A stretch of DNA of 64,000 bases, from assembly GCF_900302445.1 (NCBI RefSeq), contig NZ_ONZF01000002.1:558001-622000 (forward strand). Reading direction: 5' to 3'. The notes beneath the pieces were generated by a model. That model was not told the DNA's origin, did no database searches, and was given only the letters and a program-made list of their open reading frames with translations. The position numbers and the translations under genes were made by a program. Below, in pieces: positions 7,884 to 16,766 of this stretch. The number at the start of each line of letters is the position of its first letter. The first letter of the stretch is position 1. Source of the stretch: Palleronia abyssalis. Lineage in GTDB: Bacteria > Pseudomonadota > Alphaproteobacteria > Rhodobacterales > Rhodobacteraceae.

Positions 7884-8627
7884 CTACAGCGTGGTCAGGA
7901 TCTCTTCGATCTCGCGGATGCGCGATCGCGGGGTCGGATGGGTCGCCAGGAACTCGGGCGGGCGCCCTTCGGACGCGGCCTGCATCGCTTCCCACAAGGC
8001 CACCGCCGCCTGCGGGTCGTACCCGGCCGAGGCCATGGTCCGAAGGCCCAGAGCGTCGGCCTCGAGCTCCTGATTGCGTGAATAGGGCAGCAGAAGGCCC
8101 ACATCGACGCCCACACCCAGCGCGGCCGCGATCTCGCGCCCGTATTCCACGCCGCCCATGTTCAGGAAGAATGCGACGATCCTGATGCCGGCATCCTTGG
8201 CGATCTGCGCCGAAATTCGCTTCTGTGCGTGTTCGGCTTGCAGATGTCCGATTTCATGCCCGACGATGGCGGCCAGTTGCGCATCGTTCTGCGTGACCCC
8301 GAACATCCCTTCATAGACGCCGATCTTGCCGCCGGGCAGGGCGAAGGCATTGATCTGGTCGGATTCGAACACGGCAACCTCCCACCCTTCGGAGTTCACG
8401 CCCGCCGCCTGAAGAAGCCCGCCCGAGATACGCTTCAGCGCGCTGTTATAGGTCGAATCCCGGCTGACCGGCGTATTGGCGATGATCTGGTCCCACGCCT
8501 CCTGTCCCATCTGGGCGGCCTGTTCGTCCGAGACCAGTATGGGCGCTTCGTCGCACCCCGAGACGGCCAGCGGGGCGGCGAAGGCCGAAGCCAGGAAGCC
8601 CCGGCGTGAGAAACATGTGCTGCACAT
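7884..8627 (-). CDS. M48 family metalloprotease lipoprotein
   Basis: This 247-residue protein starts with a lipoprotein signal (SRRGFLASAFAAPLAVSGC, lipidated Cys25) and carries the M48 zinc motif HEIGH at 124-128 with a downstream NQELEADALG segment that supplies the third ligand. It is therefore a periplasmic, membrane-anchored protease related to BepA and LoiP, which survey outer-membrane protein assembly. The ATG at 8627 is chosen over an 88-codon extension because it starts at the signal peptide. It diverges from the DUF1194 gene over 82 bases. The twin Arg near the start is probably part of the ordinary n-region. Confidence 0.93.
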   Translation of the reverse strand: MCSTCFSRRGFLASAFAAPLAVSGCDEAPILVSDEQAAQMGQEAWDQIIANTPVSRDSTYNSALKRISGGLLQAAGVNSEGWEVAVFESDQINAFALPGGKIGVYEGMFGVTQNDAQLAAIVGHEIGHLQAEHAQKRISAQIAKDAGIRIVAFFLNMGGVEYGREIAAALGVGVDVGLLLPYSRNQELEADALGLRTMASAGYDPQAAVALWEAMQAASEGRPPEFLATHPTPRSRIREIEEILTTL

Positions 8628-8709
8628 GACGCCGGAACGCAGGTCAATGGGGGGGTGTTCCCGCAATCGTGATCCCCGGGCGCGGGGCACGCCCCTTAGG
8701 CTGATCCCC

Positions 8710-9405
8710 ATGCGCCTTCTCTTCCTGCTTCTTTGCCTTGCCGCGCCGGTCCACGCCCAGGACACGGATCTGGAACTGGTCCTGCTGGCCGATGCCTCGG
8801 GGTCTATCGACTCCAGCGAAATCGCGTTGCAGCGCGAGGGGTATGCGCGCGCGATGACCGATCCGCAGGTGCTGGAGGCCATCGCCAACACTGCCTACGG
8901 CGAGATCGCGGTGACTTACGTCGAATGGGCGACGAACCAGGCCGTTGTCGTGGACTGGATGCGGATCGCGAATGCCGAGGATGCCGCCGCCTTCGCCGCC
9001 GCGTTGCAGGGCCAGCCGCGACGGGCCTACGGGCGCAACGCCATCGGCGCGGCGCTACTGGAGGGCCTGCGCCTGATGGACGAGAACGACATTGATGGCT
9101 GGCGCCGGGTGATCGATTTCTCGGGCGATTCGATCAACAACTATTCCGGCCCCGCCATCGAGGTCGCGCGGGCCCAGGTTCTGGCCGCCGGCGTGACCAT
9201 CAACGGCTTGCCGATCCTGCGCCCCGGCGATCCGGGCCGCGCGCAGGGCGGGCTCGAGGCACTGTATGAAGAGCGCATCATCGGCGGTCTCGGCGCCTTC
9301 GTCGTCACGGCCGAAACGCGCGACAGCTTCGCGGCGGCGGTCCGGCGCAAGCTGGTGCTGGAAATCTCGGGGATCAGCGGCGGCCCGGTCGTGGCGGGAC
9401 GCTAG
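8710..9405 (+). CDS. DUF1194 (von Willebrand factor A-like) exported protein
   Basis: The 231-residue product has a short signal peptide (MRLLFLLLCLAAPVHAQ) and then a vWA-like domain. The metal site DASGSID is at 28-34 (Asp28, Ser30, Ser32), followed later by FSGDSINNYSG and GVTINGLPI. DUF1194 proteins are uncharacterised periplasmic proteins common in alphaproteobacteria. A role in binding another protein through a metal is likely from the fold only. Its stop shares a CTAG with the stop of the convergent Sua5 gene (9402-9405). Confidence 0.88.
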   Translation: MRLLFLLLCLAAPVHAQDTDLELVLLADASGSIDSSEIALQREGYARAMTDPQVLEAIANTAYGEIAVTYVEWATNQAVVVDWMRIANAEDAAAFAAALQGQPRRAYGRNAIGAALLEGLRLMDENDIDGWRRVIDFSGDSINNYSGPAIEVARAQVLAAGVTINGLPILRPGDPGRAQGGLEALYEERIIGGLGAFVVTAETRDSFAAAVRRKLVLEISGISGGPVVAGR

Positions 9406-10340
9406 CGCGGGGCCGCGGCCCGGCGCAGGCGGTCGTTGATCGCGCGGCCCAGCCCTTCCTCGGGGATCGGGCTGACGGCGATCCGCGCCGTGCCGCTGCG
9501 GTCCAGTGCCTGAAGGCAGTCGAACAGCCGCGCCGCCGCTTCAGTAAGGTCGCCGGAGGGTGAGAGGTTAAGCGTCGCATCCACCGGGCCGAAGCCCAGC
9601 AGGGTCTCGCCCGGTTCGGGCGCGGTGACGTTCAGCCGAACCTGCCCCGAAGGCGCGTAGTGCGAGGCCAGTTGCCCCGGCGCATCCGGCAGTCCGGTCG
9701 CGGGCGGCACATCCGGGCGGCGGCCCAGCAGGTCGGCGACCGCTTCCTCCGGCAGGCCGCCCTGCCGCAATACGAAAATCTGGCCGTCCTGGGGTTTCAG
9801 GATCGTCGACTCAAGCCCCACCGTGCAGGGCCCGCCATCCAGCACCGCCGCGATACGGCCCCCCAGCCCCGCGATCACGTGGTCTGCCGTCGTCGGACTG
9901 ACCCGGCCGGACGGGTTGGCCGACGGCGCCGCGACGGGGCGCCCGGCCTCTGCCAGCAACGCCCGGGCAGTAGGGGCGGCGGGAACGCGGACGGCCAGCG
10001 TCGGCAGGCCCGCGGCGGTCAGCCCGGCAATCCCCGACCCCTCGCGCAAGGGCAGCACCAAGGTCAGGGGGCCGGGCCAGAATGCCTCGGCCAGTGCCCG
10101 CGCCGTGGCGTCGAACCTCACGATCCGCTCTGCCGCCGCGATCTCTTCCACGTGCACGATAAGCGGGTTGAACCGCGGCCGGCCCTTGGCCTCGAAAATA
10201 CGCGCGACGGATTCGGCATCCGTGGCATCGGCGCCCAGGCCATAAACCGTCTCGGTCGGGAACGCGACCAGCGCGCCGTCCCGAAGAAGGGCAGCCGCAC
10301 GGCGTATGCCGTCCGGATCGGGGGTGAGGCGCTGCGTCAT
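9402..10340 (-). CDS. L-threonylcarbamoyladenylate synthase, Sua5 type
   Basis: The 312-residue product has an N-terminal YrdC domain (about 12-195, with PTETVYGLGAD and SANPSG) and the C-terminal Sua5 domain. It makes threonylcarbamoyl-AMP from Thr, bicarbonate and ATP, the first step of the t6A37 modification of ANN-reading tRNAs. ATG at 10340 gives the family N-terminus MTQRLTPDPDGI. No clear ribosome-binding site is seen there, and a 29-codon extension is less likely. It diverges from the acyl-CoA dehydrogenase gene over 120 bases. Confidence 0.95.
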   Translation of the reverse strand: MTQRLTPDPDGIRRAAALLRDGALVAFPTETVYGLGADATDAESVARIFEAKGRPRFNPLIVHVEEIAAAERIVRFDATARALAEAFWPGPLTLVLPLREGSGIAGLTAAGLPTLAVRVPAAPTARALLAEAGRPVAAPSANPSGRVSPTTADHVIAGLGGRIAAVLDGGPCTVGLESTILKPQDGQIFVLRQGGLPEEAVADLLGRRPDVPPATGLPDAPGQLASHYAPSGQVRLNVTAPEPGETLLGFGPVDATLNLSPSGDLTEAAARLFDCLQALDRSGTARIAVSPIPEEGLGRAINDRLRRAAAPR

Positions 10341-10460
10341 ATTGCGCGAGATACGACAGGGTGCCCCCCTTTGACCAGCGCGCCGTAACGCCGCGTTTCG
10401 CTTGCCCTGAGGGGGATCCGAGCACATTCTTTAATCCAAGCCGCCACGAAGGATTCTGTC

Positions 10461-12164
10461 ATGCCCTATCGCGCCCCGCTCAAGGACTTTCGGTTCCTGT
10501 TCGACAAGATCGTGGGCCTCGACAAGGTGGCCGCGACGGACCGCTATGCCGAAGCCACGCCCGACGTGGTGGACCAGATCCTGACCGAGGCCGGCCGCAT
10601 GTGCGAGGAAGTGCTCGCACCGCTGAACTGGCCCGGCGACCGCAATCCCGCGCGGCTGGAAAACGGCGTCGTGCGCACCTCTCCGGGGTTTGACGAAGGC
10701 TACAAGGCGATTTCCGAAGGCGGCTGGGTCGGTATGGCCTCGGACCCCGAATACGGCGGCATGGGCCTGCCGATGACAGTGGCTACGGCCGTGAACGAGA
10801 TGATGTCGGCGGCTTGCCTGTCGCTGCAACTGTGCCCGATGCTGAGCCAAGGCCAGATCGAGGCGCTGGAACATCACGCCAGCGACGAGCTGAAGGCGCT
10901 GTATCTGCCCAAGCTGACCAGCGGCGAATGGTCGGGAACCATGAACCTGACCGAGCCGCAGGCCGGATCTGACGTTGGCGCGCTGCGCACCAAGGCCGAA
11001 CCAAACGGCGACGGCACCTACAAGATCAGCGGCCAGAAGATTTACATCACGTGGGGCGACGCGGATTTCCTGCCGAACGTCGTGCACCTCGTCTTGGCGC
11101 GCCTGCCAGATGCCGCGCCGGGCACCAAGGGGATCAGCCTGTTCCTCGTCCCGAAATTCCTGCCGACCGAAGACGGCCAACCGGGTGAGCGCAACGGCCT
11201 CCGCGTCGTCAGCCTTGAGGAAAAGATGGGCATCCACGGCTCGCCCACCGCGGTGATGGAATACGACAACGCCAAGGGCTGGCTGGTCGGGACCGAGCAC
11301 AAGGGCATGGCCGCGATGTTCACCATGATGAACAACGCGCGTCTGGGCGTCGGCGTGCAGGGGATTGGCGTGGGCGAACGCGCTTACCAGCACGCGCTGG
11401 CCTATGCGTTGGACCGCACGCAGGGCAAGGCCGGCGGGTCGGGCACCATCGTCGAACATGCCGATGTGCGCCGGATGCTGACCCACATGAAAGCCGACCT
11501 GTTCGCCGCGCGGTCGATCTCTCTGATGAACGCGGTCGCCATCGACATGGCCACCGCCACGGGTGAGGCCTCGTGGAAGGCCCGCGCCGCACTTCTGACG
11601 CCGATCACCAAAGCCTTCGGCACCGATGTGGGCAACGCCGTTGCGCATGAAGGCGTACAGGTCCATGGCGGCATGGGCTTCGTCGAGGAAACCGGTGCCG
11701 CCCAGTTCAGCCGCGATGCGCGGATCACCCCGATCTACGAGGGGACGAACGGCATTCAGGCGATGGACCTGGTCGCGCGCAAGATGATGGATGGGGGCGA
11801 GGCCGCCTTTGCCCTGATCGACGAGCTGGAGAAGACCGCGGAAGCCGCGCGCAGCACGCACGAGGATCTGGCCCAGAAGGTCTGGGACGCGATCCAGGCG
11901 CTGCGCGAGACGACCGAATGGCTGGTCGATCAGGACATGCAGAGCCGGTTTGCCGGTGCGGTGCCGTACCTGCGCGGGTTCGCCCGGGTGCTGGGCGGCG
12001 TGACGCATCTGAAGGCGGCCGTCGAAGGCGAAAGTGGCCGGAAGGCCTTGGCCACGTTCTATATCGACCGGTTGCTGCCCGAGCACGAGGCGCATTTCGC
12101 CCATGCCCGCGGCGGGGACGAGGGGCTGTATCTTCTGACGCTGGACGACTTGGCCGCCGCGTGA
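10461..12164 (+). CDS. Acyl-CoA dehydrogenase of the DmdC type
   Basis: This 567-residue FAD enzyme belongs to the long bacterial acyl-CoA dehydrogenases that start MPYRAP and carry an additional C-terminal domain. The family includes DmdC, which oxidises 3-methylmercaptopropionyl-CoA in DMSP demethylation. Visible segments are NLTEPQAGSDVGA in the flavin and substrate region, GGMGFVEETG, and PIYEGTNGIQA near the catalytic glutamate. Several paralogues usually exist per Roseobacter genome, so the substrate may be another short acyl-CoA. dmdA, dmdB and dmdD are not in the window. An MBL hydrolase follows 61 bases later on the same strand. Confidence 0.88.
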   Translation: MPYRAPLKDFRFLFDKIVGLDKVAATDRYAEATPDVVDQILTEAGRMCEEVLAPLNWPGDRNPARLENGVVRTSPGFDEGYKAISEGGWVGMASDPEYGGMGLPMTVATAVNEMMSAACLSLQLCPMLSQGQIEALEHHASDELKALYLPKLTSGEWSGTMNLTEPQAGSDVGALRTKAEPNGDGTYKISGQKIYITWGDADFLPNVVHLVLARLPDAAPGTKGISLFLVPKFLPTEDGQPGERNGLRVVSLEEKMGIHGSPTAVMEYDNAKGWLVGTEHKGMAAMFTMMNNARLGVGVQGIGVGERAYQHALAYALDRTQGKAGGSGTIVEHADVRRMLTHMKADLFAARSISLMNAVAIDMATATGEASWKARAALLTPITKAFGTDVGNAVAHEGVQVHGGMGFVEETGAAQFSRDARITPIYEGTNGIQAMDLVARKMMDGGEAAFALIDELEKTAEAARSTHEDLAQKVWDAIQALRETTEWLVDQDMQSRFAGAVPYLRGFARVLGGVTHLKAAVEGESGRKALATFYIDRLLPEHEAHFAHARGGDEGLYLLTLDDLAAA

Positions 12165-12225
12165 CGGTCTTGCGGGTTGGTGGACCCCGGGATAGGTCCG
12201 CCCCCATGAGAGCACGGTCTTCGGC

Positions 12226-13254
12226 ATGACGAAAGAGCAAGGCGCCTTGCGCTATCCGTGGGCAGAGCCTCCCGCGTTCGGGGTGCCGCAGACCGTCGCC
12301 GACGGCATTGAATGGCTGCGCATTCCGCTGCCGATGGCCTTGGACCACGTGAATTGCTGGATCCTGTCCGAGGATGACGGCGTCACTATCGTCGATACGG
12401 GGCTCAACACCTCGAAAACGCGGGACATGTGGCGGGCCGCGCTGGGGGCGCGCCGGGTGAAGCGGGTGCTGGTGACCCATCACCATCCCGATCACGTCGG
12501 CCTCGCGGGCTGGTTCCAGGCCGAGTTCGGGGCCGAGCTTCTGATGCCCCGAACGGGCTGGCTGATGGCGCGGATGCTGACGCTGGACGTGCAGGAACGC
12601 CCCGTTCCGGAAACGGTCGCCTACTGGAAGGCCGCGGGCATGGCCGAGGATATCCTGGCCCAACGCATGTCCGAACGCCCCTTCAACTTCGCCGACGGCG
12701 TGGCACCGATGCCCCTTGGGTATACTCGTCTGGCGGATCAGGACATGATTCAGCTTGCCGGGCGGTGGTGGCATATCCACATGGGCGACGGCCACGCCCC
12801 CGAACATGCTACCCTGTGGGAAGAGGGCGGCCCCCTCGTCCTGGGGGGCGATCAGCTTCTGCCGTCGATCTCCCCCAACCTCGGAATCTACGCGACCGAG
12901 CCCGAGGCCGACCCAGTGGGCGATTGGCTGGCCTCGTGCGAGCGGTTCCAGGGATTCGCAACCGAAGACAAGCTTGTCCTGCCCGGCCACAAGCTGCCCT
13001 TTACTGGCCTGCCTGTGCGCATGCGGCAGATGATGGACAACCACCGCCATGCCTTGGATCGGCTGGTTGTGCATCTCGACCGACCGCGCACGGCGGTCGA
13101 ATGTTATATCCCCGTCTTCGGACGCGAGATCGGCGGCAGCCAGTACGGCTTTGCGCTGGTCGAGGCGATGGCCCACTGCATGCACTTGGTCCATACTGGC
13201 CGCGCCGAGCGACGGATCAGCGAGGACGGCGCCTGGCGCTTCGTCGCGGCTTAA
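12226..13254 (+). CDS. MBL-fold metallo-hydrolase
   Basis: The 342-residue product has the metallo-beta-lactamase zinc motif THHHPDH at 84-90, preceded by VTIVDTGL (53-60) and followed by MGDGHAPEHATL and LGGDQLLP with the later His and Asp ligands. The long C-terminal helical part is like the LACTB2-type and related thioester hydrolases. The position directly behind the acyl-CoA dehydrogenase suggests it acts on a CoA thioester or related metabolite, but this is inference. The substrate is not known. Confidence 0.9.
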   Translation: MTKEQGALRYPWAEPPAFGVPQTVADGIEWLRIPLPMALDHVNCWILSEDDGVTIVDTGLNTSKTRDMWRAALGARRVKRVLVTHHHPDHVGLAGWFQAEFGAELLMPRTGWLMARMLTLDVQERPVPETVAYWKAAGMAEDILAQRMSERPFNFADGVAPMPLGYTRLADQDMIQLAGRWWHIHMGDGHAPEHATLWEEGGPLVLGGDQLLPSISPNLGIYATEPEADPVGDWLASCERFQGFATEDKLVLPGHKLPFTGLPVRMRQMMDNHRHALDRLVVHLDRPRTAVECYIPVFGREIGGSQYGFALVEAMAHCMHLVHTGRAERRISEDGAWRFVAA

Positions 13255-13339
13255 TGGGCGATAGCCGCGCCGAAAGGGCGGTGACAGGGATATCCGAATG
13301 GTCTATCAGACCGGCGCAGCAAATCTCGCGGAGCGGAAC

Positions 13340-13474
13340 ATGGCCAAGCATTCCCACGGGTCGATGAATATCGAGACTCAGGAGAAGACGTTCGATGCGT
13401 TCATCAAATGGGTCACGCGCACGACGATCGTCATCATCGTCGCCCTGATCCTCCTCGGCCTTGTGAACGGCTGA
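13340..13474 (+). CDS. aa3-type cytochrome c oxidase subunit IV
   Basis: A 44-codon gene starts at ATG 13340 after a GGAG site and ends at TGA 13472. The product has a short hydrophilic N-terminus (MAKHSHGSMNIETQEKTFDAF), a KWVTRT junction and one membrane helix (IVIIVALILLGLV) that reaches the C-terminus. This is the pattern of the tiny bacterial aa3 oxidase subunit IV (PF07835), which in Paracoccus and Rhodobacter packs against the core subunits but is dispensable for activity. The other oxidase genes are not nearby. Confidence 0.88.
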   Translation: MAKHSHGSMNIETQEKTFDAFIKWVTRTTIVIIVALILLGLVNG

Positions 13475-13481
13475 CCCACGC

Positions 13482-14096
13482 GTGATCCGTCTTTATCTGG
13501 TTTTCGCCGCGTGTCTGGCGCTTCTGGGGTGTGCCGCGGGCAACCCGCCCCCCGCCACATCCGCCGAAGTCGCCCGCGCGGCCTGGACCGACGGCAGCCC
13601 GCCCGAGATCACCCTGATCACCGTCCTGAAGGCCGAGAATGACGGCGGCGCCCACACCGCCCTTCTGGTCAACGGGTCGCAAAGGGTTTTGTGGGATCCC
13701 GCAGGCTCGTTCCGTCACCCCAACGTGCCCGAGGTCGGCGACGTCCTCTACGGCATCACGCCCCTGATCGACCGGGTCTATACCGATTATCACGTTCGGC
13801 CCGACTTTTACATCGTCCGCCAGAGCTTGCCGGTCAGCGCCGAGACGGCCGAACGCCTGATCACGGCGATGAAGGGGCAGGGGAATGCCGGGCAGGCGAC
13901 CTGCGCCCTGACGACCAGCGGCATAATGCGCGCAGCCGGGATCGAAGTCGGCCGCACATGGTTTCCGAACGCTCTGATGGACGATTTCGGGCAGCTGCCC
14001 GGGGTGACGACGCAACGGATCGACACCAGCAACGTGAACACCAATCACAACGTCATCTTCGGCAAGGGCGGCGTGCCCCTGCCGCGCGGGGCCTAG
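13482..14096 (+). CDS. Unrecognised lipoprotein, possible permuted NlpC/P60-type peptidase
   Basis: A GTG start 7 bases after the oxidase subunit gene gives a 204-residue lipoprotein (lipobox LLGC, Cys17). The body contains AHTALLVNG with His58 on a predicted strand and, 83 residues later, ATCALTTSGIMRAAG with Cys141 at a predicted helix start. In circularly permuted NlpC/P60 (YiiX-like) proteins the catalytic His comes before the Cys in this kind of setting. That is a pattern-based guess, not an established assignment. It ends 3 bases before the stop of the convergent ugd gene. Confidence 0.7.
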   Translation: MIRLYLVFAACLALLGCAAGNPPPATSAEVARAAWTDGSPPEITLITVLKAENDGGAHTALLVNGSQRVLWDPAGSFRHPNVPEVGDVLYGITPLIDRVYTDYHVRPDFYIVRQSLPVSAETAERLITAMKGQGNAGQATCALTTSGIMRAAGIEVGRTWFPNALMDDFGQLPGVTTQRIDTSNVNTNHNVIFGKGGVPLPRGA

Positions 14097-14099
14097 GCG

Positions 14100-15422
14100 T
14101 CAGTCGACGCCCAGGGTCTTGCGACCGATCCCGACATAGGCGGTGAATCCCGCTTTCTCGACATCCTCCAACGCGTAGACGTTGCGCAGGTCGGCCATGC
14201 GGGGGCTGCGCATACCTTCGGCGATCTGCGAAAGATCCAGCGCCCGGAACTCGTTCCACTCGGTCAGAAGGACCAGCAGATCGGCCTCCTTCGCGGCCTC
14301 GTAGGGGTCGTCGTGCCAGCTGACGCCGGGCAGCAGCCGCTCGCCCTCTCGCTTGCCCTGGGGATCGCAGACGCGCACCTCGGCGCCGCCGCCCACCAAT
14401 GCGGGCACGATGGTCAGCGCTGGCGCGTCGCGCATGTCGTCTGTGTTGGGCTTGAACGTCACACCCAGCACGGCCACGCGCTTGCCGTTGAAATCGTCAC
14501 CGCACAGTTCGTGCAGCTTGCCGATCATGCGCCGCTTGGTGGCTTCGTTCACCTCGATCACCGCTTCGGTGATCCGCATGGGGGCTGCGTATTCCTGGCC
14601 GATCCGGGCCAGTGCCTTGGTGTCCTTGGGAAAGCACGACCCGCCATAGCCCGGGCCGGCATGCAGGAACTTGTTGCCGATCCGCCCGTCCAGACCCATG
14701 CCCCGGCTGACCTGCTTCACATCCGCGCCGACCTTTTCGCATAGGGCCGCGATCTCGTTGATGAAGGTGATCTTCGTGGCGAGGAAGGCGTTGGCGGCGT
14801 ACTTGATCATCTCGGCCGATTCGAGGTCGGTGGTGATGATCGGGAACTCGCGCAGGAACAGCGGGCGATAGATCTCGGACATGACCGAGGTCGCGCGCTC
14901 GCTTTCGACGCCCACGACGACCCGGTCGGGGCGCATGAAATCGTCGATCGCCGCGCCCTCGCGCAGGAATTCGGGGTTCGAGGCGACGTCGAAATCCAAG
15001 GAAGGATTCGCGGCGGCCACCGTCTCGGCCACTTTGCGGTTCGTGCCGACTGGCACCGTGGATTTCGTCACGATCACCACGCCGTCATCGGCCGCCTTCG
15101 CCACGTCCTCGGCGGCGGCCATCACGTAGCTGAGGTCAGCGTGGCCGTCGCCGCGCCGCGTCGGCGTACCCACGGCGATGAACACGGCCTGCGCGCCCTT
15201 CAGTCCGGCCTTGAGGTCGGTGGTGAAGTTCAGTCGTCCGGCCTTCACGTTCTTTTCCATCAGCACGTCAAGGCCGGGTTCGAAGATCGGAACCTCGCCT
15301 TTCTCCAGCCGGGCGATCTTGTCGGCGTCGCGATCGACGCAAACGACGTCGTGCCCGAAATCCGAAAAGCAAACGCCCGAGACGAGGCCGACATAGCCGG
15401 TGCCGATCATGGCGATCTTCAT
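14100..15422 (-). CDS. ugd: UDP-glucose 6-dehydrogenase
   Basis: The 440-residue product is a full-length UDP-glucose/GDP-mannose dehydrogenase. The NAD-binding GTGYVGLVSG is at 7-16, the catalytic Cys263 sits in GYGGSCFPKDTKA, and the C-terminal nucleotide-sugar binding domain carries GVTFKPNTDDMRDAP. It oxidises UDP-glucose to UDP-glucuronate with two NAD, a precursor for capsule, exopolysaccharide or glycolipid. AGGGGAG lies 9 bases before the ATG. No glycosyltransferase is adjacent. The divergent neighbour is a DUF2793 gene. Confidence 0.97.
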   Translation of the reverse strand: MKIAMIGTGYVGLVSGVCFSDFGHDVVCVDRDADKIARLEKGEVPIFEPGLDVLMEKNVKAGRLNFTTDLKAGLKGAQAVFIAVGTPTRRGDGHADLSYVMAAAEDVAKAADDGVVIVTKSTVPVGTNRKVAETVAAANPSLDFDVASNPEFLREGAAIDDFMRPDRVVVGVESERATSVMSEIYRPLFLREFPIITTDLESAEMIKYAANAFLATKITFINEIAALCEKVGADVKQVSRGMGLDGRIGNKFLHAGPGYGGSCFPKDTKALARIGQEYAAPMRITEAVIEVNEATKRRMIGKLHELCGDDFNGKRVAVLGVTFKPNTDDMRDAPALTIVPALVGGGAEVRVCDPQGKREGERLLPGVSWHDDPYEAAKEADLLVLLTEWNEFRALDLSQIAEGMRSPRMADLRNVYALEDVEKAGFTAYVGIGRKTLGVD

Positions 15423-15640
15423 TCGTGGAGCTCCCCTAGTGCCCGAGTTGCGACCCGTAAATCCCGCGGGTCCGCTCAGGTCAATCTCAAGCGCGGCGGT
15501 GGGGGCCGATATAAGCCAAATGCCCCGTCATTCCGCCCATTCGTTGCGCGAAACCCGCGCGATGCGCGCGCACCGTTGGGAAACGGGAAAGGACGGGCAC
15601 GGAATGTCGCGCGCACCGTCTTTCCCGCCAAAGGTGCCCC

Positions 15641-16702
15641 ATGTCCCAGAACTCCGCCGCCCTGTCCCTTCCGTTTATCATGCCGTCGCAGGCCCAGAAG
15701 CACGTCACCCATAACGAGGCGCTGGCCCGCCTCGACGTGCTCGTCCAGCTTACGGTGCGCTCCTTCGCAACCGTCACCCCGCCCCAGACCCCATCCGAGA
15801 GCGAAGCCCATGTCGTGGCAGGCGGTGCGACCGGCGCCTTCGCCGGCCACGAGGGCGAGATCGCCGCCTGCATCGGCGGGGGCTGGGTGTTCCTGGCCCC
15901 GCGCCCCGGATGGATCGCGGTCAGCACGACCGGCGAGCTGCGCGTCTTCACCGATGCGGGCTGGACCGGCCCGGCAACCCCCACGTTGAGTGTCGGCGCC
16001 GGGGCGGATTCGCAGAACCGGCTTGTGGTCTCGGGCGAAAGCACGCTGTTCACGCATGAGGGGGGCGACCATCGCCTGACCATCAACAAGGCGGCCACTG
16101 CAGCCACCGGGTCGCTGGTGTTCCAATCCGACTGGTCCGGGCGTGCCGAGATGGGGTTGGCGGGCGAGGATGCGTGGTCGATCAAGGTCTCGGCCGACGG
16201 ATCGACCTGGATCACCGCCCTGCGCGTCGATCCCGCGACCGGCACACTTTCCGGCGCGGCCATCCAGTCGGCGCCCGACGACACCACCGAAGGCCGCCTG
16301 ATGCGTGCCGATTACGGCTATGGCCCCGGCAACCTTCTGGGCGACGTGTCACTGTCTGGCGGCACCCCCACCGGTGCGGTGATCCAGACCGGGGCCAATG
16401 CCGACGGCCGATTCACCCGCTTTGCCGACGGCACGCAAATCTGCACCGGCAGCTTTTCCGTCGCGGGGGTGTCGTTGACGACCGCGCTGGCGGGCGGGTT
16501 CGCGGGCACGGTGCCCGCCATCGCTTTTCCGGCCCCCTTCGTCGGGGCGCCGTCGGTTTCGGCCACTTTGTCGGCGGGCACGCAGGCGCTCGTTCAGGGC
16601 GTCGATGCTACGTCCACTCAGGCCGATCTGCGCCTCTGGTCCGGGGTCAGCGGGGGGGTGACGGTGAACGGGCGCCTTCTGGCCATCGGACGCTGGGCCT
16701 GA
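15641..16702 (+). CDS. DUF2793 family phage/GTA-type surface protein
   Basis: The 353-residue product starts with the hallmark of DUF2793, LPFIMPSQAQKHVTHNEAL (residues 10-28), and continues as Gly, Thr and Ala-rich beta-like sequence (WSGRAEMGLAGED, GRFTRFADGTQICTGSF) typical of phage spike or fibre proteins. DUF2793 proteins occur in prophages and at loci outside the main gene transfer agent cluster in Rhodobacterales. I recall a head-spike role for a Rhodobacter capsulatus relative, but not with certainty. No other phage gene is near. It lies 218 bases from ugd on the opposite strand. Confidence 0.85.
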   Translation: MSQNSAALSLPFIMPSQAQKHVTHNEALARLDVLVQLTVRSFATVTPPQTPSESEAHVVAGGATGAFAGHEGEIAACIGGGWVFLAPRPGWIAVSTTGELRVFTDAGWTGPATPTLSVGAGADSQNRLVVSGESTLFTHEGGDHRLTINKAATAATGSLVFQSDWSGRAEMGLAGEDAWSIKVSADGSTWITALRVDPATGTLSGAAIQSAPDDTTEGRLMRADYGYGPGNLLGDVSLSGGTPTGAVIQTGANADGRFTRFADGTQICTGSFSVAGVSLTTALAGGFAGTVPAIAFPAPFVGAPSVSATLSAGTQALVQGVDATSTQADLRLWSGVSGGVTVNGRLLAIGRWA

Positions 16703-16766
16703 CGCTTCCCATTCCGCGCCCGCTGCGCTAACCCCGGCGCGGCACAGGAAAAGAAGGCGCGGACCC

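Noticed and set aside
8676-8697. GGGGCACGCCCC between the M48 and DUF1194 genes as a third hairpin element
   Set aside because: The loop would be only two bases and the TACCCCGGG part is missing, so it is not counted as a copy of the 3' element.
10431-12227. A 598-codon open frame on the minus strand
   Set aside because: It lies exactly opposite the acyl-CoA dehydrogenase gene and its product has no recognisable domain and a His, Gly and Arg bias typical of antisense frames in GC-rich DNA.
15641-16702. Prophage
   Set aside because: Only one phage-type protein is present, with housekeeping genes on both sides and no integrase, terminase or attachment repeats.
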